DNA of 64,000 nucleotides from Mycolicibacterium neoaurum VKM Ac-1815D (lineage in GTDB: Bacteria > Actinomycetota > Actinomycetes > Mycobacteriales > Mycobacteriaceae): the NCBI RefSeq assembly GCF_000317305.3, contig NC_023036.2, positions 1,426,001 to 1,490,000 of the forward strand, written 5' to 3'. Below are positions 17,708 to 28,664 of the stretch, piece after piece (the stretch's first letter is position 1; each line of letters begins with the position of its first letter). The position numbers and the translations under genes were made by a program. The notes below the pieces were generated by a model, which worked only from the letters and a program-made list of their open reading frames with translations, was not told the DNA's origin and did no database searches.

Positions 17708-19228
17708 CTATTGCATCGTGGGAATGGAGAACTCGGCGCCATCCTTGATGCCCGACGGCCAGCGCTCGGTGACGGTCTTGACCTTGGTGTAGAACTGGAT
17801 CGAGGCCGGGCCGTGCTGGTTGAGATCGCCGAAGCCGGAACGCTTCCAGCCGCCGAAGGTGTGATAGGCCACCGGGACCGGGATCGGCACGTTGACGCCG
17901 ACCATGCCGACCTGCACGCGCGAGACGAAGTCGCGGGCGGCGTCGCCGTCGCGGGTGAAGATCGCGACACCGTTGCCGTATTCGTGCTCTGTAGGGAGCC
18001 TCAACGCGTCCTCATAGTCCTTGGCTCTTACGATGCACAGCACCGGGCCGAAGATCTCGTCGGTGTAGATCGACATGTCGGTGGTGACATGGTCGAACAG
18101 GGTGGGGCCGATGAAGAATCCCCCGGACAGATCCTGACCATCGAAGCTCAGTTCGTCGGTGGCGCGCTCGCGCCCGTCGACCACCAGTTCGGCGCCGGCT
18201 TCCACACCTTGGCCGATGTAGTCACGCACCCGCTCCAGGGCGGCACCGGTCACCAGGGGCCCGTAGTCGGCCTTGGGATCCAGGCTGTGCCCGACACGGA
18301 GCTGGTTGACGCGCTCGACCAGCCTGTTGCGAAGCCGTTGCGCTGTTTCTTCGCCCACCGGGACCGCGACGCTGATGGCCATGCACCGCTCGCCGGCGCT
18401 GCCGTAGCCGGCGCCGATGAGTGCGTCGACGGCCTGGTCGAGATCGGCATCGGGCATCACGATCATGTGGTTCTTGGCACCGCCGAAGCACTGGCTGCGC
18501 TTTCCGTTGGCCGCGGCCGTGGAGTAGATGTACTGCGCGATGTCCGAGCTGCCGACGAAGCCGACGGCCTGGATGTCGGGATGGCTCAGGATCGCGTCGA
18601 CAGCCTCCTTGTCGCCGTGGACGACCTGGAACACGCCTGCGGGCAGGCCGGCCTCCAAGAAGAGCTCGGCCAGCCGCAGCGGCACCGAGGGGTCGCGCTC
18701 GGAGGGCTTGAGGATGAAGGCATTTCCACACGCGAGCGCCGGACCCGCCTTCCACAGCGGGATCATCGCCGGGAAGTTGAACGGGGTGATCCCGGCGACC
18801 ACACCGAGCGGCTGACGGATCGAGTACACGTCGATACCGCCGCCGGCGCCCTCGGTGAACTCACCTTTGAGCAGGTGCGGGATGCCGATCGCGAACTCGA
18901 TGACCTCGACGCCGCGCTGGATGTCGCCCTTGGCATCGGGCACGGTCTTGCCGTGTTCGATGGAGAGCAGCTCGGCCAGCTCGTCGACGTTCTCGTTGAC
19001 CAGCGCGATGAACTTCATCAGCACACGGGCCCGCCGTTGCGGGTTCCACGCCGCCCATTCCTGCTGCGCGGTCACCGCGGAGGCGACCGCGGTGTCCACG
19101 TCGGCCTTGCTGGCCAACAAGACCTGTGCCTGCACCTCGCCGGTGCTGGGGTTGAGGACATCCGCGGTGCGGGTGGAGGCGAGGTCGCTGCGCTTGCCGT
19201 CGATGAAGTGCTGAATTTTGGTGGTCAT
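17708..19228 (-). CDS. mmsA: Methylmalonate-semialdehyde dehydrogenase (CoA-acylating)
   Basis: Converts methylmalonate or malonate semialdehyde to propionyl- or acetyl-CoA. The protein has 506 residues of the ALDH fold. It shows TPFNFPAMIPLWKAGPALACGNAF, the NAD-binding GFVGSSDIAQYI, CFGGAKNHMIVMPDAD and the active-site Cys in SAGERCMAIS. The CoA-acylating family lacks the general-base Glu of ordinary ALDHs, which fits here. ATG 19228 begins the family N-terminus TTKIQHFIDGKR; a longer open frame upstream is not supported. It is first in the valine unit; an 18-nt near-palindrome sits about 40 nt upstream. Confidence 0.93.
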   Translation of the reverse strand: MTTKIQHFIDGKRSDLASTRTADVLNPSTGEVQAQVLLASKADVDTAVASAVTAQQEWAAWNPQRRARVLMKFIALVNENVDELAELLSIEHGKTVPDAKGDIQRGVEVIEFAIGIPHLLKGEFTEGAGGGIDVYSIRQPLGVVAGITPFNFPAMIPLWKAGPALACGNAFILKPSERDPSVPLRLAELFLEAGLPAGVFQVVHGDKEAVDAILSHPDIQAVGFVGSSDIAQYIYSTAAANGKRSQCFGGAKNHMIVMPDADLDQAVDALIGAGYGSAGERCMAISVAVPVGEETAQRLRNRLVERVNQLRVGHSLDPKADYGPLVTGAALERVRDYIGQGVEAGAELVVDGRERATDELSFDGQDLSGGFFIGPTLFDHVTTDMSIYTDEIFGPVLCIVRAKDYEDALRLPTEHEYGNGVAIFTRDGDAARDFVSRVQVGMVGVNVPIPVPVAYHTFGGWKRSGFGDLNQHGPASIQFYTKVKTVTERWPSGIKDGAEFSIPTMQ

Positions 19229-19268
19229 GAGATCCGTCCGAAGTGAGCGTGCCCGATGTGATCCGAGA

Positions 19269-19286
19269 TACTTGGATATCCTAGTA
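19269..19286. promoter_or_regulatory. 18-nt near-perfect palindrome upstream of mmsA
   Basis: TACTTGGATATCCTAGTA is an inverted repeat with one mismatched pair, 41 nt upstream of mmsA ATG 19228 and between mmsA and the 3' end of rmlC. It is A/T-rich and well placed for a repressor site controlling the mmsA operon. No regulator gene is adjacent, so the binding protein is unknown. Confidence 0.5.
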
Positions 19287-19323
19287 ATGTGCTGGGTTGC
19301 ACGCAAGGACGGGTTGGGAAGGC

Positions 19324-20927
<1,604 letters not shown>

Positions 20928-20951
20928 CTAGAGGTGCACCGCCCCGCCGCT

Positions 20952-21800
20952 CTAGGTGAGGCCGAGCGGGCCGGCCAACTCGGTCAACGTCGGCAACAGC
21001 TCATCCCAGCCGCCGAGCACCTGGATCGCCACATGATCGGCACCGGCATCCAGATGCTGGTTCAGGCGCGCGGCGACATCGGCTGCGGTGCCATGGGCGA
21101 CGACGGCGTCGATCAGCCGGTCACTTCCCGGCTTGGCGATATCGTCCTCGGTGAAGCCAAGCCGGCGCCAGTTGTTCAGGTAGTTGCTCAGGTTCAGATA
21201 GAAGTCCACCGCCTGCCGACCGATCTCCCGGGCGTGCTCGACATCGGTGCTGAGGACGACCTTGTGCTCGGGCGCCAGGAACACGGTGTTACCGATCAGG
21301 TTGTGGGCCTGGCCGGTGTGCTGCGGGGTGGTCAGGTAGGGATGGGCGCCCGCGCTGCGGGCGGCCGCCAGCTTGAGCACCTTGGGCCCCAGCGCGGCGA
21401 TGACCCGCCGGCTGGTGGGCACATGGGCGGCATCCAGCGAATCCAGGTACTCGACCAGCACGTCATATGGTTTGCGGTATTCCTCGGTGTGCTCGGGATG
21501 GCCGATGCCGATACCGAGCAGGAAGCGACCCGGATGAGCCTTCTCCACCCGGTGGTAGGCCTCGGACACCTCACCGGCATCCGCCTGCCAGACGTTGATG
21601 ATGCCTGTGGCCACCTGCAGATTGTCGGTGGCCTCCAACAGCGGCTCGACATAGTTCAGGTCACCCTTGGGCGACCCACCGATCCACAGCGCGCCATAAC
21701 CCAGCTTCTCGATCTCGGCAGCCTGCTCGGGCTTCGGCACACCGAAGGTCCAGACGCCGTAGCGACCGAAATCGGGTTTGAGGGTCACGGCGTCGGTCAT
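20952..21800 (-). CDS. LLM-class oxidoreductase (probably F420-dependent)
   Basis: A 282-residue TIM-barrel protein of the luciferase-like monooxygenase superfamily, similar to the conserved gene next to rmlB in mycobacteria. Features are GYGALWIGGSPKGDLNYV, VATGIINVWQ, HPGRFLLGIGIGHPEH, AALGPKVLKLAA and DHVAIQVLG near the end. In actinobacteria most such TIGR03620-like proteins use coenzyme F420; cofactor and substrate are inferred. ATG 21800 is preferred over 21812 because GGAG lies 8 nt upstream. It is second of a tandem pair. Confidence 0.85.
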   Translation of the reverse strand: MTDAVTLKPDFGRYGVWTFGVPKPEQAAEIEKLGYGALWIGGSPKGDLNYVEPLLEATDNLQVATGIINVWQADAGEVSEAYHRVEKAHPGRFLLGIGIGHPEHTEEYRKPYDVLVEYLDSLDAAHVPTSRRVIAALGPKVLKLAAARSAGAHPYLTTPQHTGQAHNLIGNTVFLAPEHKVVLSTDVEHAREIGRQAVDFYLNLSNYLNNWRRLGFTEDDIAKPGSDRLIDAVVAHGTAADVAARLNQHLDAGADHVAIQVLGGWDELLPTLTELAGPLGLT

Positions 21801-21866
21801 GGCGATCTCCATCCTCGTCGTTCTCGTCGATGTGTTTCTGATCGGTGTGTCTCTGCCCGGCTCATC

Positions 21867-22712
21867 TCACCGCAGGCCCAGCGGGCCGGCCAACTCGGTG
21901 AGCGCGGGTAACAGGTTGTCTGTACCCGTCAGCACCTGAACCGGAACATGATCGGCGCCGGCGGTCAGGTGTTCTTTGAGCCGGGCCGCGATGGCATCGG
22001 TGGTGCCGTGGGCGACGACGGAGTCGACGAGGACGTCGCTGCCGGGCTTGGCCACGTCCGCGTCCGTGAACCCGAGCCGTTTCCAGTTGTTCAGGTAGTT
22101 CGCCAGACCCAGGTAGATCTCCAGTGCCTTGCGGCCTACCTCGCGGGCGTGTGCCGCATCGGTGGTGAGCACGACTTTGTGTTCGGGCGCCAAGAACGCG
22201 TCGGGTCCGATCAGCTCCCGCGCCTGCGCGGTGTGCTCGGGTGTCGTGAGGTACGGATGCGCGCCGGCGCTGCGCCGGGCCGAAAGCTTGAGCACCTGCG
22301 GACCGAGTGCGGCCACCACGATCCGATCCTTGGGCACACCGTGCTGATCGAGCGCGTCGAGATACTCGGTGAGCGCGTCGTAGGGCTTCTTGTATTCGGT
22401 GTGCGCCTCGGGATGGCCGACGCCGATACCGAGCAGGAAGCGGCCGGGGTAGCGCTTTTCGATGCGGTGGAAGGAGTCGGCCACCGGCGCCGCCGGTGCC
22501 GACCAGATGTTGACGATGCCGGTGGCCACCTGCAAGGTTTCGGTCGCGTCCAGGATCGGATCGACCCAATCCAGTTCGGCGGGCGGTGAGCCGCCCGCCC
22601 AGATCGCACCGTAACCGAGCGATTCGATCTCCCGGAGCTGTGGTTCGGGGAGCTGCCGCCACTGCTCGTAGTGACCGAACACGCCGAACTTGCCCAGAGC
22701 TGGTTTCGTCAT
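21867..22712 (-). CDS. LLM-class oxidoreductase, tandem paralogue
   Basis: A 281-residue paralogue of the following gene with matching landmarks: GYGAIWAGGSPPAELDWVDPIL, VATGIVNIWSAP, YPGRFLLGIGVGHPEAHTEYKKPYD, and PYLTTPEHTAQARELIG. ATG 22712 follows GGAGG at 10 nt; the long open extension upstream is the antisense shadow of the histidine kinase gene. The two enzymes are separated by 66 nt and likely co-expressed. Closest differences cluster at the N-terminus and C-terminal barrel loops, so substrate ranges may differ. F420 use is inferred from the family. Confidence 0.85.
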   Translation of the reverse strand: MTKPALGKFGVFGHYEQWRQLPEPQLREIESLGYGAIWAGGSPPAELDWVDPILDATETLQVATGIVNIWSAPAAPVADSFHRIEKRYPGRFLLGIGVGHPEAHTEYKKPYDALTEYLDALDQHGVPKDRIVVAALGPQVLKLSARRSAGAHPYLTTPEHTAQARELIGPDAFLAPEHKVVLTTDAAHAREVGRKALEIYLGLANYLNNWKRLGFTDADVAKPGSDVLVDSVVAHGTTDAIAARLKEHLTAGADHVPVQVLTGTDNLLPALTELAGPLGLR

Positions 22713-22767
22713 GGTCGGCACAACCTCCGCAAGGGCGCTGCGCATTCCGACCGACGCACGGGCCTCG

Positions 22768-24261
22768 CTACTCGGTCCCCGCCGCCGACAACTCACCCGG
22801 GGTGGGGATGACCGGAGCCGGCGCCACCAGCGGCAGGCAGACCGCGAACCGGGTGTCGCCGGGCTTGGACTGCACCGAGATGTTGCCCCCGTGCTTTTCC
22901 ACCACGATGCGCCAAGCCAGGTCCAGTCCGAGGCCGGTGCCCTCGCCGAAGGGTTTGGTGGTGAAGAACGGCGTGAAGATGCGGTCGATGACATCCTCGG
23001 GGATGCCGGGGCCGTCATCACAGATCTCGACACGGATCATCTGTTCGTTCTCGCGGCTGGTCCGGATGGTCAAGGTGCCGTGGCCGCCCATCGCCTGGAT
23101 GGCGTTGTCGATGATGTTCGTCCACACCTGGTTCAGGTCGCCGGGATAGCACTGCAGTTCGGGCAGCGTCTTGTCCAAGTCCTTGACGATCGTGACCGGT
23201 CGGTCCTTCCCCGGTCCGCCGATCTTGTCGCCGAACATCATCACGGTGCTGCGGATCAGTTCGTGCACGTCGGCACTGCCGTAGGAGCCGCGGTCCATCT
23301 GCGAGTACTGCTTGGCCCCGGCCAGCAGCGCCGAGATGCGCTTGCTCGCCTCGGCGATCTCGTTCATCCGCAACTCGTTGTCAATGGTGTACTTCAGCCA
23401 GCCGATGGCGCCCTGCAGCGAGGCGGTCGAATCCAGATCGTCGACCAGCGCCGACACCCGCTCCAGCCAGTCGGTGTCCAGGCCCGCCTCCACGAACGTC
23501 GGAGCGTAATCCCAGGCGCCGGCGATACCGTGATCCTCGAGCCAGTCACCGAGCTCGTCCTCGCGATCGGAGGCTTCCAGCGCGGTGAGTTCCAGGTCCT
23601 TGTTCTTGGCGACCTGTTCGGCCACCTGATCCTGGATGTTGACCAGGGCGCGCAGCGATTCGGGGCTGAACTTGGCCTCGGCCACCATGGCGAGTTTGTG
23701 TCGCATGTGACCGACGCTCTCGCGAAGGTCGGATACGGCGCGCGCGGTGGCCGCCGCCGGATTGTTCAGCTGGTGGGTCAGCCCGGCGGTGATGGTGCCC
23801 AGTGCCAGCAACTTCTCACGCTGGCCGATGATCTGGCTCTGCCGGCGGCCACCGACGAGCTGGCCTTCCATGAGGTGCACGGCCATCGGGAACTGCGCAC
23901 GCATGAACTCCGCGAACGCCCGCGCCTCCAGCACGAACACCCGTGACTCGGACACCAGGCGTACCGAGGCCTGGTAGAGCTGCTCTTCACCGGGGATGTA
24001 CGCCGACCAGGCGCCGAAGTAGACGCCGCGCTGCGAGGTCCGGTTGGTCTGGATGTCGACGCCGCCGGAGCGCTTCGACATGATCAGTTCACCATCGATC
24101 AGCACGTAGAAGCACGTCGCCTGCTCGCCCTCCTGCACGATCGGGCCGGCCGGAAACGTCTCGATGGAGCCCGCTTGGCAGAGCGTGTCGAGCTGCTCGT
24201 CGGTCAGATGCTCGAACAGGAACAGGGTCCGCAGTTCGTCGCGTACACACGTCTCGCCCAT
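22768..24261 (-). CDS. Histidine kinase with N-terminal cyclic-nucleotide-binding-like domain
   Basis: About 497 residues, no membrane segments. The N-terminal CNB fold (about 10-130) shows FPAGPIVQEGEQATCFYVLIDGEL, but the phosphate-binding cassette reads FGAWSAYIPGEEQLYQAS, lacking the usual Glu and Arg, so canonical cNMP binding is doubtful. The H-box is TITAGLTHQLNNPAAAT. The HATPase part has QVWTNIIDNAIQAMGGHG, CDDGPGIPEDV, FTPFFTTKPFGEGTGLGL and VEKHGG. ATG 24261 follows AGGGG; the frame also has TTG 24270. It lies 15 nt after the receiver-flavoprotein fusion gene and is its probable kinase partner. Confidence 0.88.
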   Translation of the reverse strand: MGETCVRDELRTLFLFEHLTDEQLDTLCQAGSIETFPAGPIVQEGEQATCFYVLIDGELIMSKRSGGVDIQTNRTSQRGVYFGAWSAYIPGEEQLYQASVRLVSESRVFVLEARAFAEFMRAQFPMAVHLMEGQLVGGRRQSQIIGQREKLLALGTITAGLTHQLNNPAAATARAVSDLRESVGHMRHKLAMVAEAKFSPESLRALVNIQDQVAEQVAKNKDLELTALEASDREDELGDWLEDHGIAGAWDYAPTFVEAGLDTDWLERVSALVDDLDSTASLQGAIGWLKYTIDNELRMNEIAEASKRISALLAGAKQYSQMDRGSYGSADVHELIRSTVMMFGDKIGGPGKDRPVTIVKDLDKTLPELQCYPGDLNQVWTNIIDNAIQAMGGHGTLTIRTSRENEQMIRVEICDDGPGIPEDVIDRIFTPFFTTKPFGEGTGLGLDLAWRIVVEKHGGNISVQSKPGDTRFAVCLPLVAPAPVIPTPGELSAAGTE

Positions 24262-24276
24262 ATGTCTCAAGCCCCT

Positions 24277-25992
24277 CTATGCCTCAGCCAGGTACCGGTG
24301 CACGAACATCACCGCCATCGACCCTTCGCCGACGGCCGCGGCAACCCGCTTGGCGGATTCCGAACGCACATCTCCTGCAACAAACACACCGGGCACACTT
24401 GTTTCCAGGTGGTGCGGAGGACGGTCCAGGCTCCAGCCGCACACATCGCGCAGATCGGGGCCGGCCAGGATGAAACCGCGGTCGTCGCGGGCCACCACGC
24501 CGTCGAGCCAGTCGGTGCGCGGGGTGGCGCCGATGAAACAGCACAGCCGGTTGGCCGGCACATCCTCGGTCTCACCGGACTTGCGGTCGGCCAGTGTGAG
24601 CCCGACAAGGTGGTCGTCGGCGGCGGTGGTGCCGACCACCTCGGTGCAGGTGCGGACCTCGATCTTGTCGTTGGCCTCGATCTGCTGGATCAGGTAGTAG
24701 GACATGGATGCCTCCAGCGAGGGGCCACGCACCAGCATGGTGACCCTCTTGGCGGTCCTGGACATGAACATCGCCGCCTGGCCTGCTGAGTTGGCGCCGC
24801 CGACGATGTAGACCTCTTCACCGGCGCATTCGGCGGCATCGGACACCGAGGCGCCGTAATAGACGCCGCGCCCGATCAAGTTGGACTCCTCGGCCGCCGA
24901 ACAGCCCGTCACCGTCAACTCCCGGTAGTCGACACCGGTGGCGAGGATGACCGCCCGGGCGCCGATGGTGCGCCGGCCGTTGCCGTCGGCGGAATCGTCA
25001 TCGGAGAAGGTGATCATGCGTGCCGTTCCGATCTCACCGGCCTGCAGATGCAGGGCCTGGCGGGTGGTGATCACCTCGGCGCCGAAGCGCTCGGCCTGCC
25101 GGCGTGCCGTGGTGGTCAGATCGACCCCGGAGATGCCGTTCTCAAAGCCGAGATAGTTCTCGATCCGGGAGCTGCGGCTGGCCTGACCACCCGTCATCGC
25201 GCGCTCGATCAGGACGGTGTTGAGACCCTCGGACGCGCCGTAGACCGCGGCGGCCAATCCGGCAGGCCCGCCGCCGATGACCGCCAGGTCGTACATCTCC
25301 AGGGACGGGTTGGTGGACAGGCCGAGCATGGTGGCCAGCTCGGTGTCGGTGGGTTCGACCATGGGCTTGCCGTCCTCGGTGATCACCACCGGCAGCTGCC
25401 TGCCGTCCAGCCCGGCTGCCTCGAGCAGTTGGCGACCCTTGGGTTCCTCGGCGGTGAAGGCCTTGAAGGGATAACCGTTGCGGGCGAGGAACTGACGCAC
25501 ATCCCAGGACCGCGGATTCCACTGGTGGCCGATCACCTTGGTGTACGGGATGGCGTGATCGCCGGCGGCATGCCAGGACTCGAGCAGGCCGTCGATCACC
25601 GGGTAGAGCTTCTCCTGGGGCGGATCCCACGGCTTGAGCAAATAGTGGTCGAGATCGACGACGTTGATGGCGTCGATGGCGGCCGTCGTATCGGCATATG
25701 CGGTGAGCAGGACCCGTCGTGCCATCGGGTACAGGTCCATCGCGGCCTCGAGGAACTCGATACCGCTCATCTGCGGCATCCGGTAGTCGGCCACGAACAC
25801 GGCGACGGTGTCACCGCGCAGCTTCAGTTCGTGCAACGTGTCAAGGGCATCGGGACCGGATTCGGCACGCACGATCCGATATCGCTCGCCATAGTGGCGG
25901 CGCAGATCGCGTGCCACGGCGCGGGACACGGCCGGATCATCGTCGACCGACAGGATCACGGGCTTGCGGGGTTGGCGCTCGGCGTCAGGCAT
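24277..25992 (-). CDS. Response regulator fused to glutaredoxin-like and thioredoxin-reductase-like domains
   Basis: A 571-residue three-domain fusion. Residues 10-135 are a receiver (DDD at 17-19, phosphoacceptor Asp 69 in VADYRMPQMSG, Thr 97, Lys 120). Residues 150-225 resemble a glutaredoxin/thioredoxin fold (LARNGYPFKAFTAEEPKG, LPVVITEDGKPMVEP). Residues 233-571 are a low-Mr thioredoxin-reductase-like flavoprotein with FAD motif VIGGGPAGLAAAVYGASEGL, NADP motif VGGANSAGQAAMF and C-terminal GVFVAGDVRSESAKRVA. The redox CxxC is missing: the site after GRGVYY reads GASV, and no Cys pair is present in the glutaredoxin-like part. It is co-transcribed with the CNB-like kinase. Phosphorylation may gate flavin chemistry; function unknown. 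Confidence 0.9.
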   Translation of the reverse strand: MPDAERQPRKPVILSVDDDPAVSRAVARDLRRHYGERYRIVRAESGPDALDTLHELKLRGDTVAVFVADYRMPQMSGIEFLEAAMDLYPMARRVLLTAYADTTAAIDAINVVDLDHYLLKPWDPPQEKLYPVIDGLLESWHAAGDHAIPYTKVIGHQWNPRSWDVRQFLARNGYPFKAFTAEEPKGRQLLEAAGLDGRQLPVVITEDGKPMVEPTDTELATMLGLSTNPSLEMYDLAVIGGGPAGLAAAVYGASEGLNTVLIERAMTGGQASRSSRIENYLGFENGISGVDLTTTARRQAERFGAEVITTRQALHLQAGEIGTARMITFSDDDSADGNGRRTIGARAVILATGVDYRELTVTGCSAAEESNLIGRGVYYGASVSDAAECAGEEVYIVGGANSAGQAAMFMSRTAKRVTMLVRGPSLEASMSYYLIQQIEANDKIEVRTCTEVVGTTAADDHLVGLTLADRKSGETEDVPANRLCCFIGATPRTDWLDGVVARDDRGFILAGPDLRDVCGWSLDRPPHHLETSVPGVFVAGDVRSESAKRVAAAVGEGSMAVMFVHRYLAEA

Positions 25993-26082
25993 CACTGATG
26001 ATTATGCGCTGGACGTCCACTTCTTATCCCCACCTGATCGCTGACGGCGAACGTCGCGCATCGTCGGCCTAGACTGCCGCGT

Positions 26083-26556
26083 GTGACGGCGCTCGAGTAC
26101 TCCGATTCCATCCACCTCGCCCTGGGCACGCAGGCGACCTACGACCTGGTCTCCGATATCACCCGGATGGGCCGGTGGAGTCCGGTGTGCAAGGAGTGCT
26201 GGTGGGACGACCCGGCCGCCGGTGCGGTGGCCGGGGCGTGGTTCACCGGGCGGAATGTGCTGCCCGAGCGCACCTGGGAAACCCGCAGCCAGGTCGTCGC
26301 GGCCACGCCGGGTCGCGAGTTCGCCTGGGAGGTCAACGATGGTTGGGTCCGGTGGGGCTTCACCATGGAACCGGCAGGCGAGGGCACCACGCTGACTCAG
26401 TACTGGCGGTTCCTGCCCAAGGGCATCGAGGGATTCCGGGAGCGCTTCGGCGCCGATGCGGACGCGCAGATCGCGACGCGCTCGGAATTGGCACTCAGTG
26501 GGATCCCGCAGACCCTGGCGGCCATCAAGGCCACTGCCGAGGCGCAGTCCGCCTAG
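26083..26556 (+). CDS. SRPBCC-family protein (START-like fold)
   Basis: A 157-residue protein with the SRPBCC/polyketide-cyclase-like pattern: an N-terminal strand and helix (YDLVSDITRMGRWSPVCKECWWD), central strands with REFAWEVNDGWVRWGFTMEP, GTTLTQYWRF, and a long C-terminal helix. Family members bind hydrophobic ligands and can be cyclases, dehydratases or carriers; nothing here decides. GTG 26083 is the start with no clear ribosome site; the gene is alone on this strand, divergent from the receiver-flavoprotein operon 90 nt away. Confidence 0.75.
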   Translation: MTALEYSDSIHLALGTQATYDLVSDITRMGRWSPVCKECWWDDPAAGAVAGAWFTGRNVLPERTWETRSQVVAATPGREFAWEVNDGWVRWGFTMEPAGEGTTLTQYWRFLPKGIEGFRERFGADADAQIATRSELALSGIPQTLAAIKATAEAQSA

Positions 26557-26581
26557 TCGGCAAGGCCGGCCCACCGCCCGC

Positions 26582-27451
26582 TCACCGCGGGCGGGCCACC
26601 AGGACCGGCACCCGTGCCGCCTGGACCACGGCATTGCTGACCGAGCCCAGCAGCACCGAGGCCACGGCGCCGTGGCCATGACTGCCCACGACGACCAACT
26701 GCGCCGCCGTCGAGTGCTCGACGAGCCGGGCGGCGGGCCGGTCGGGAACCACGATGCGGTTGACGTCCACGTGCGGATATCGGTTCTGCCAGGGGACGAG
26801 CATCTCGCGCAGTTGCCGGTCGACCTCGGGGCGCAATGACTCCCAGTCGAAACCCGGCATCTCGAATGCGCCGGGGGACCACCAGGCATGCAGGACGTCC
26901 AGGCCCACACCGCGTCGGGACGCCTCCTCGAAGGCCAGGGCCGTCGCGGACGCCGATGCCTGCGATCCGTCGAAGCCGAGCAAGACCGGCGCAGCAGGTG
27001 CCGGTAGTCCGTCGTCATCGCTGATCACCACCACCGGGCAGTGGGCCCGATGGAGCAGCCCCGTGCTGACGCTGCCCAGCAGGTGACGCGAAAGCGCGCC
27101 CCTGCCACGGCTTCCCGTGACGACCATGCCCGCCGTGCGGGACGCGTCGACCAATGCCGCGGTGGGTGTCGCGACGACCAGATCGGTGGTCACCGTGGTG
27201 TCGGTGAGAGTGCGGACCGAGTCGGCGGTTTCCTCGAGCAGATCGCGCCCGAGCTGCATCTGCCAATCCAGGTAGTCCGCAGGCGCAGGTACCGCGGGCC
27301 AGGCGCCGACCGGCATGGTGTTCGCGTGCAACAGCACCAACGGGATGCCCCGCAACCCCGCCTCGGCGGCCGCCCACTGCACGGCGATCCGAGCAGACGG
27401 CGAATCATCCACTCCGACAACGATTTTGGTGATGTCAACCGGCTCGGTCAT
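26582..27451 (-). CDS. Universal stress protein, tandem USP domains
   Basis: A 289-residue protein with two UspA domains. Domain 1 starts [19 protein letters not shown] and carries the nucleotide-binding [30 protein letters not shown]. Domain 2 starts [19 protein letters not shown] with [30 protein letters not shown]. The G-2x-G-9x-G-S pattern suggests ATP binding. ATG 27451 has AAAGGAA upstream. The start lies 17 nt inside the end of the WS/DGAT-like gene, so the two are coupled. Mycobacterial tandem USPs of this size are often induced by hypoxia through DosR; see the candidate box at 28665. Confidence 0.92.
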   Translation of the reverse strand: MTEPVDITKIVVGVDDSPSARIAVQWAAAEAGLRGIPLVLLHANTMPVGAWPAVPAPADYLDWQMQLGRDLLEETADSVRTLTDTTVTTDLVVATPTAALVDASRTAGMVVTGSRGRGALSRHLLGSVSTGLLHRAHCPVVVISDDDGLPAPAAPVLLGFDGSQASASATALAFEEASRRGVGLDVLHAWWSPGAFEMPGFDWESLRPEVDRQLREMLVPWQNRYPHVDVNRIVVPDRPAARLVEHSTAAQLVVVGSHGHGAVASVLLGSVSNAVVQAARVPVLVARPR

Positions 27452-28628
27452 CTGTGTTCCTTTCGCCGAGGCGCTGGTCCCCGGTAGCTCTGGGCCCGAT
27501 CAACGCCAGGGCCGGCCGCCCGGGGTGCGGATGCCTGGCGGCAGCGGCGAGATGCTCGATCGTTCGGGCGATCCCGTGGGTGACATCGTCCGCCTCAGGG
27601 AACGTATCGCAGTCTGCGGCCAGCCCGAAGAACAGATCCGGACCGTAGGTGAGCAGCATGACGGCGACCTGGCCCGGCGGAGGGACCGGTGGAACACCCA
27701 CCATCGCCACGATCGGACGGCCCAGCATGTCGCAAGGACGACGTGGGCCGGTGACGCTGGTCATCGCCACCAGGAGATCGTCCCGGGACGGTTCGGTCAC
27801 CATCTTGAGCGCCCGCCGTGCCAGCGCGACGGGCATCAGCGCGGTGGCGGGCACCGACCAAGGGGAGCGGTGTCGCGCGTCGGCCTTGAAATCGGCCAGC
27901 GTGCGGTGCACGGTCTGTAGCTGCCGCAGCACATCCGGTTCCTCGACCGGTAGCGCCCGTCGTAGGACCGGTATCCGCCGGCTCATCCTGGCCGCCACAG
28001 CACCCGTCCGGGCCGAAAGCGGCTGCCGGGTGCGCACCGAGATCCGCCGCGGATCCCGGCCGCGATGTCGCAGCGCGGACCGCAGGCCGTTGGTGACCGC
28101 CGTCAGTGCCAGCTCGGTGAGCGTGACGTCGAAGGTCTGGCAGACCGATACCGCATCGGCCAGTGCCACCTGGACGGCGCTGAAGCCGGTCGGTCGGCCC
28201 GGCGGAAGCGTGCTCGGGTGGGGCGCACCGACCGTTGCCGATACGGCACTGTCCGTACCGAGCCCGGCAAGGACGTCGGTGACGATGCCGGCATCGGCGA
28301 TATCGTGCCGCGCCGCCAACAGCACGGCCCAGCGGTGATCGCTCAGACCCGCCACGGCCCAGCACCGCCATTGCGGACCGGGTTCGGGGCTGGGGCGGAT
28401 GGCCTGTGTGACGAACGCGAACAGGGTCTCGTCGTCACCGGGTTCGGCCAGCTCGACCGCAAGGAGGTCGACGGGCCGGCCGAGCCGGTCGTCGAGGGCT
28501 GTCGCCAGTTCGTCGTGTGCGGGCATCGGGCCGGTCATGATGGCGATGACGCCGACGTAGGGCACCAGGTCGGCATCGGAATGCGCACCATCGTGGGAGT
28601 CGGAGTAAGCGGCACCGGGGTGATTCAC
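27435..28628 (-). CDS. Degenerate WS/DGAT-like acyltransferase
   Basis: About 397 residues, shorter than the roughly 460 of typical wax ester synthase/diacylglycerol acyltransferases. N-terminal [29 protein letters not shown] and the C-terminal half ([51 protein letters not shown]) match the WS/DGAT domains. The catalytic HHxxxDG reads RHDIADAG near residues 107-114: the first His is Arg and the Gly is Ala, while the second His and Asp remain, so activity is uncertain. GTG 28628 is a best guess for the start, lying inside a palindrome. It is coupled to the downstream USP gene. Confidence 0.75.
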   Translation of the reverse strand: MNHPGAAYSDSHDGAHSDADLVPYVGVIAIMTGPMPAHDELATALDDRLGRPVDLLAVELAEPGDDETLFAFVTQAIRPSPEPGPQWRCWAVAGLSDHRWAVLLAARHDIADAGIVTDVLAGLGTDSAVSATVGAPHPSTLPPGRPTGFSAVQVALADAVSVCQTFDVTLTELALTAVTNGLRSALRHRGRDPRRISVRTRQPLSARTGAVAARMSRRIPVLRRALPVEEPDVLRQLQTVHRTLADFKADARHRSPWSVPATALMPVALARRALKMVTEPSRDDLLVAMTSVTGPRRPCDMLGRPIVAMVGVPPVPPPGQVAVMLLTYGPDLFFGLAADCDTFPEADDVTHGIARTIEHLAAAARHPHPGRPALALIGPRATGDQRLGERNTDDRAG

Positions 28629-28631
28629 CCC
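28617..28631. promoter_or_regulatory. 15-nt perfect inverted repeat at the WS/DGAT-like gene start
   Basis: GGGGTGATTCACCCC is a perfect 7+1+7 palindrome that contains the proposed GTG start codon (28626-28628). It could be a repressor site or hide the start in an RNA hairpin. The start-codon assignment itself is uncertain, so treat as a candidate. Confidence 0.4.
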
Positions 28632-28664
28632 TCGACTATCCGGTGCGGGAACAACCCTGCGACA

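Noticed and set aside
17549..19246. 565-codon plus-strand frame over mmsA
   Set aside because: Antisense shadow of a clear aldehyde dehydrogenase gene.
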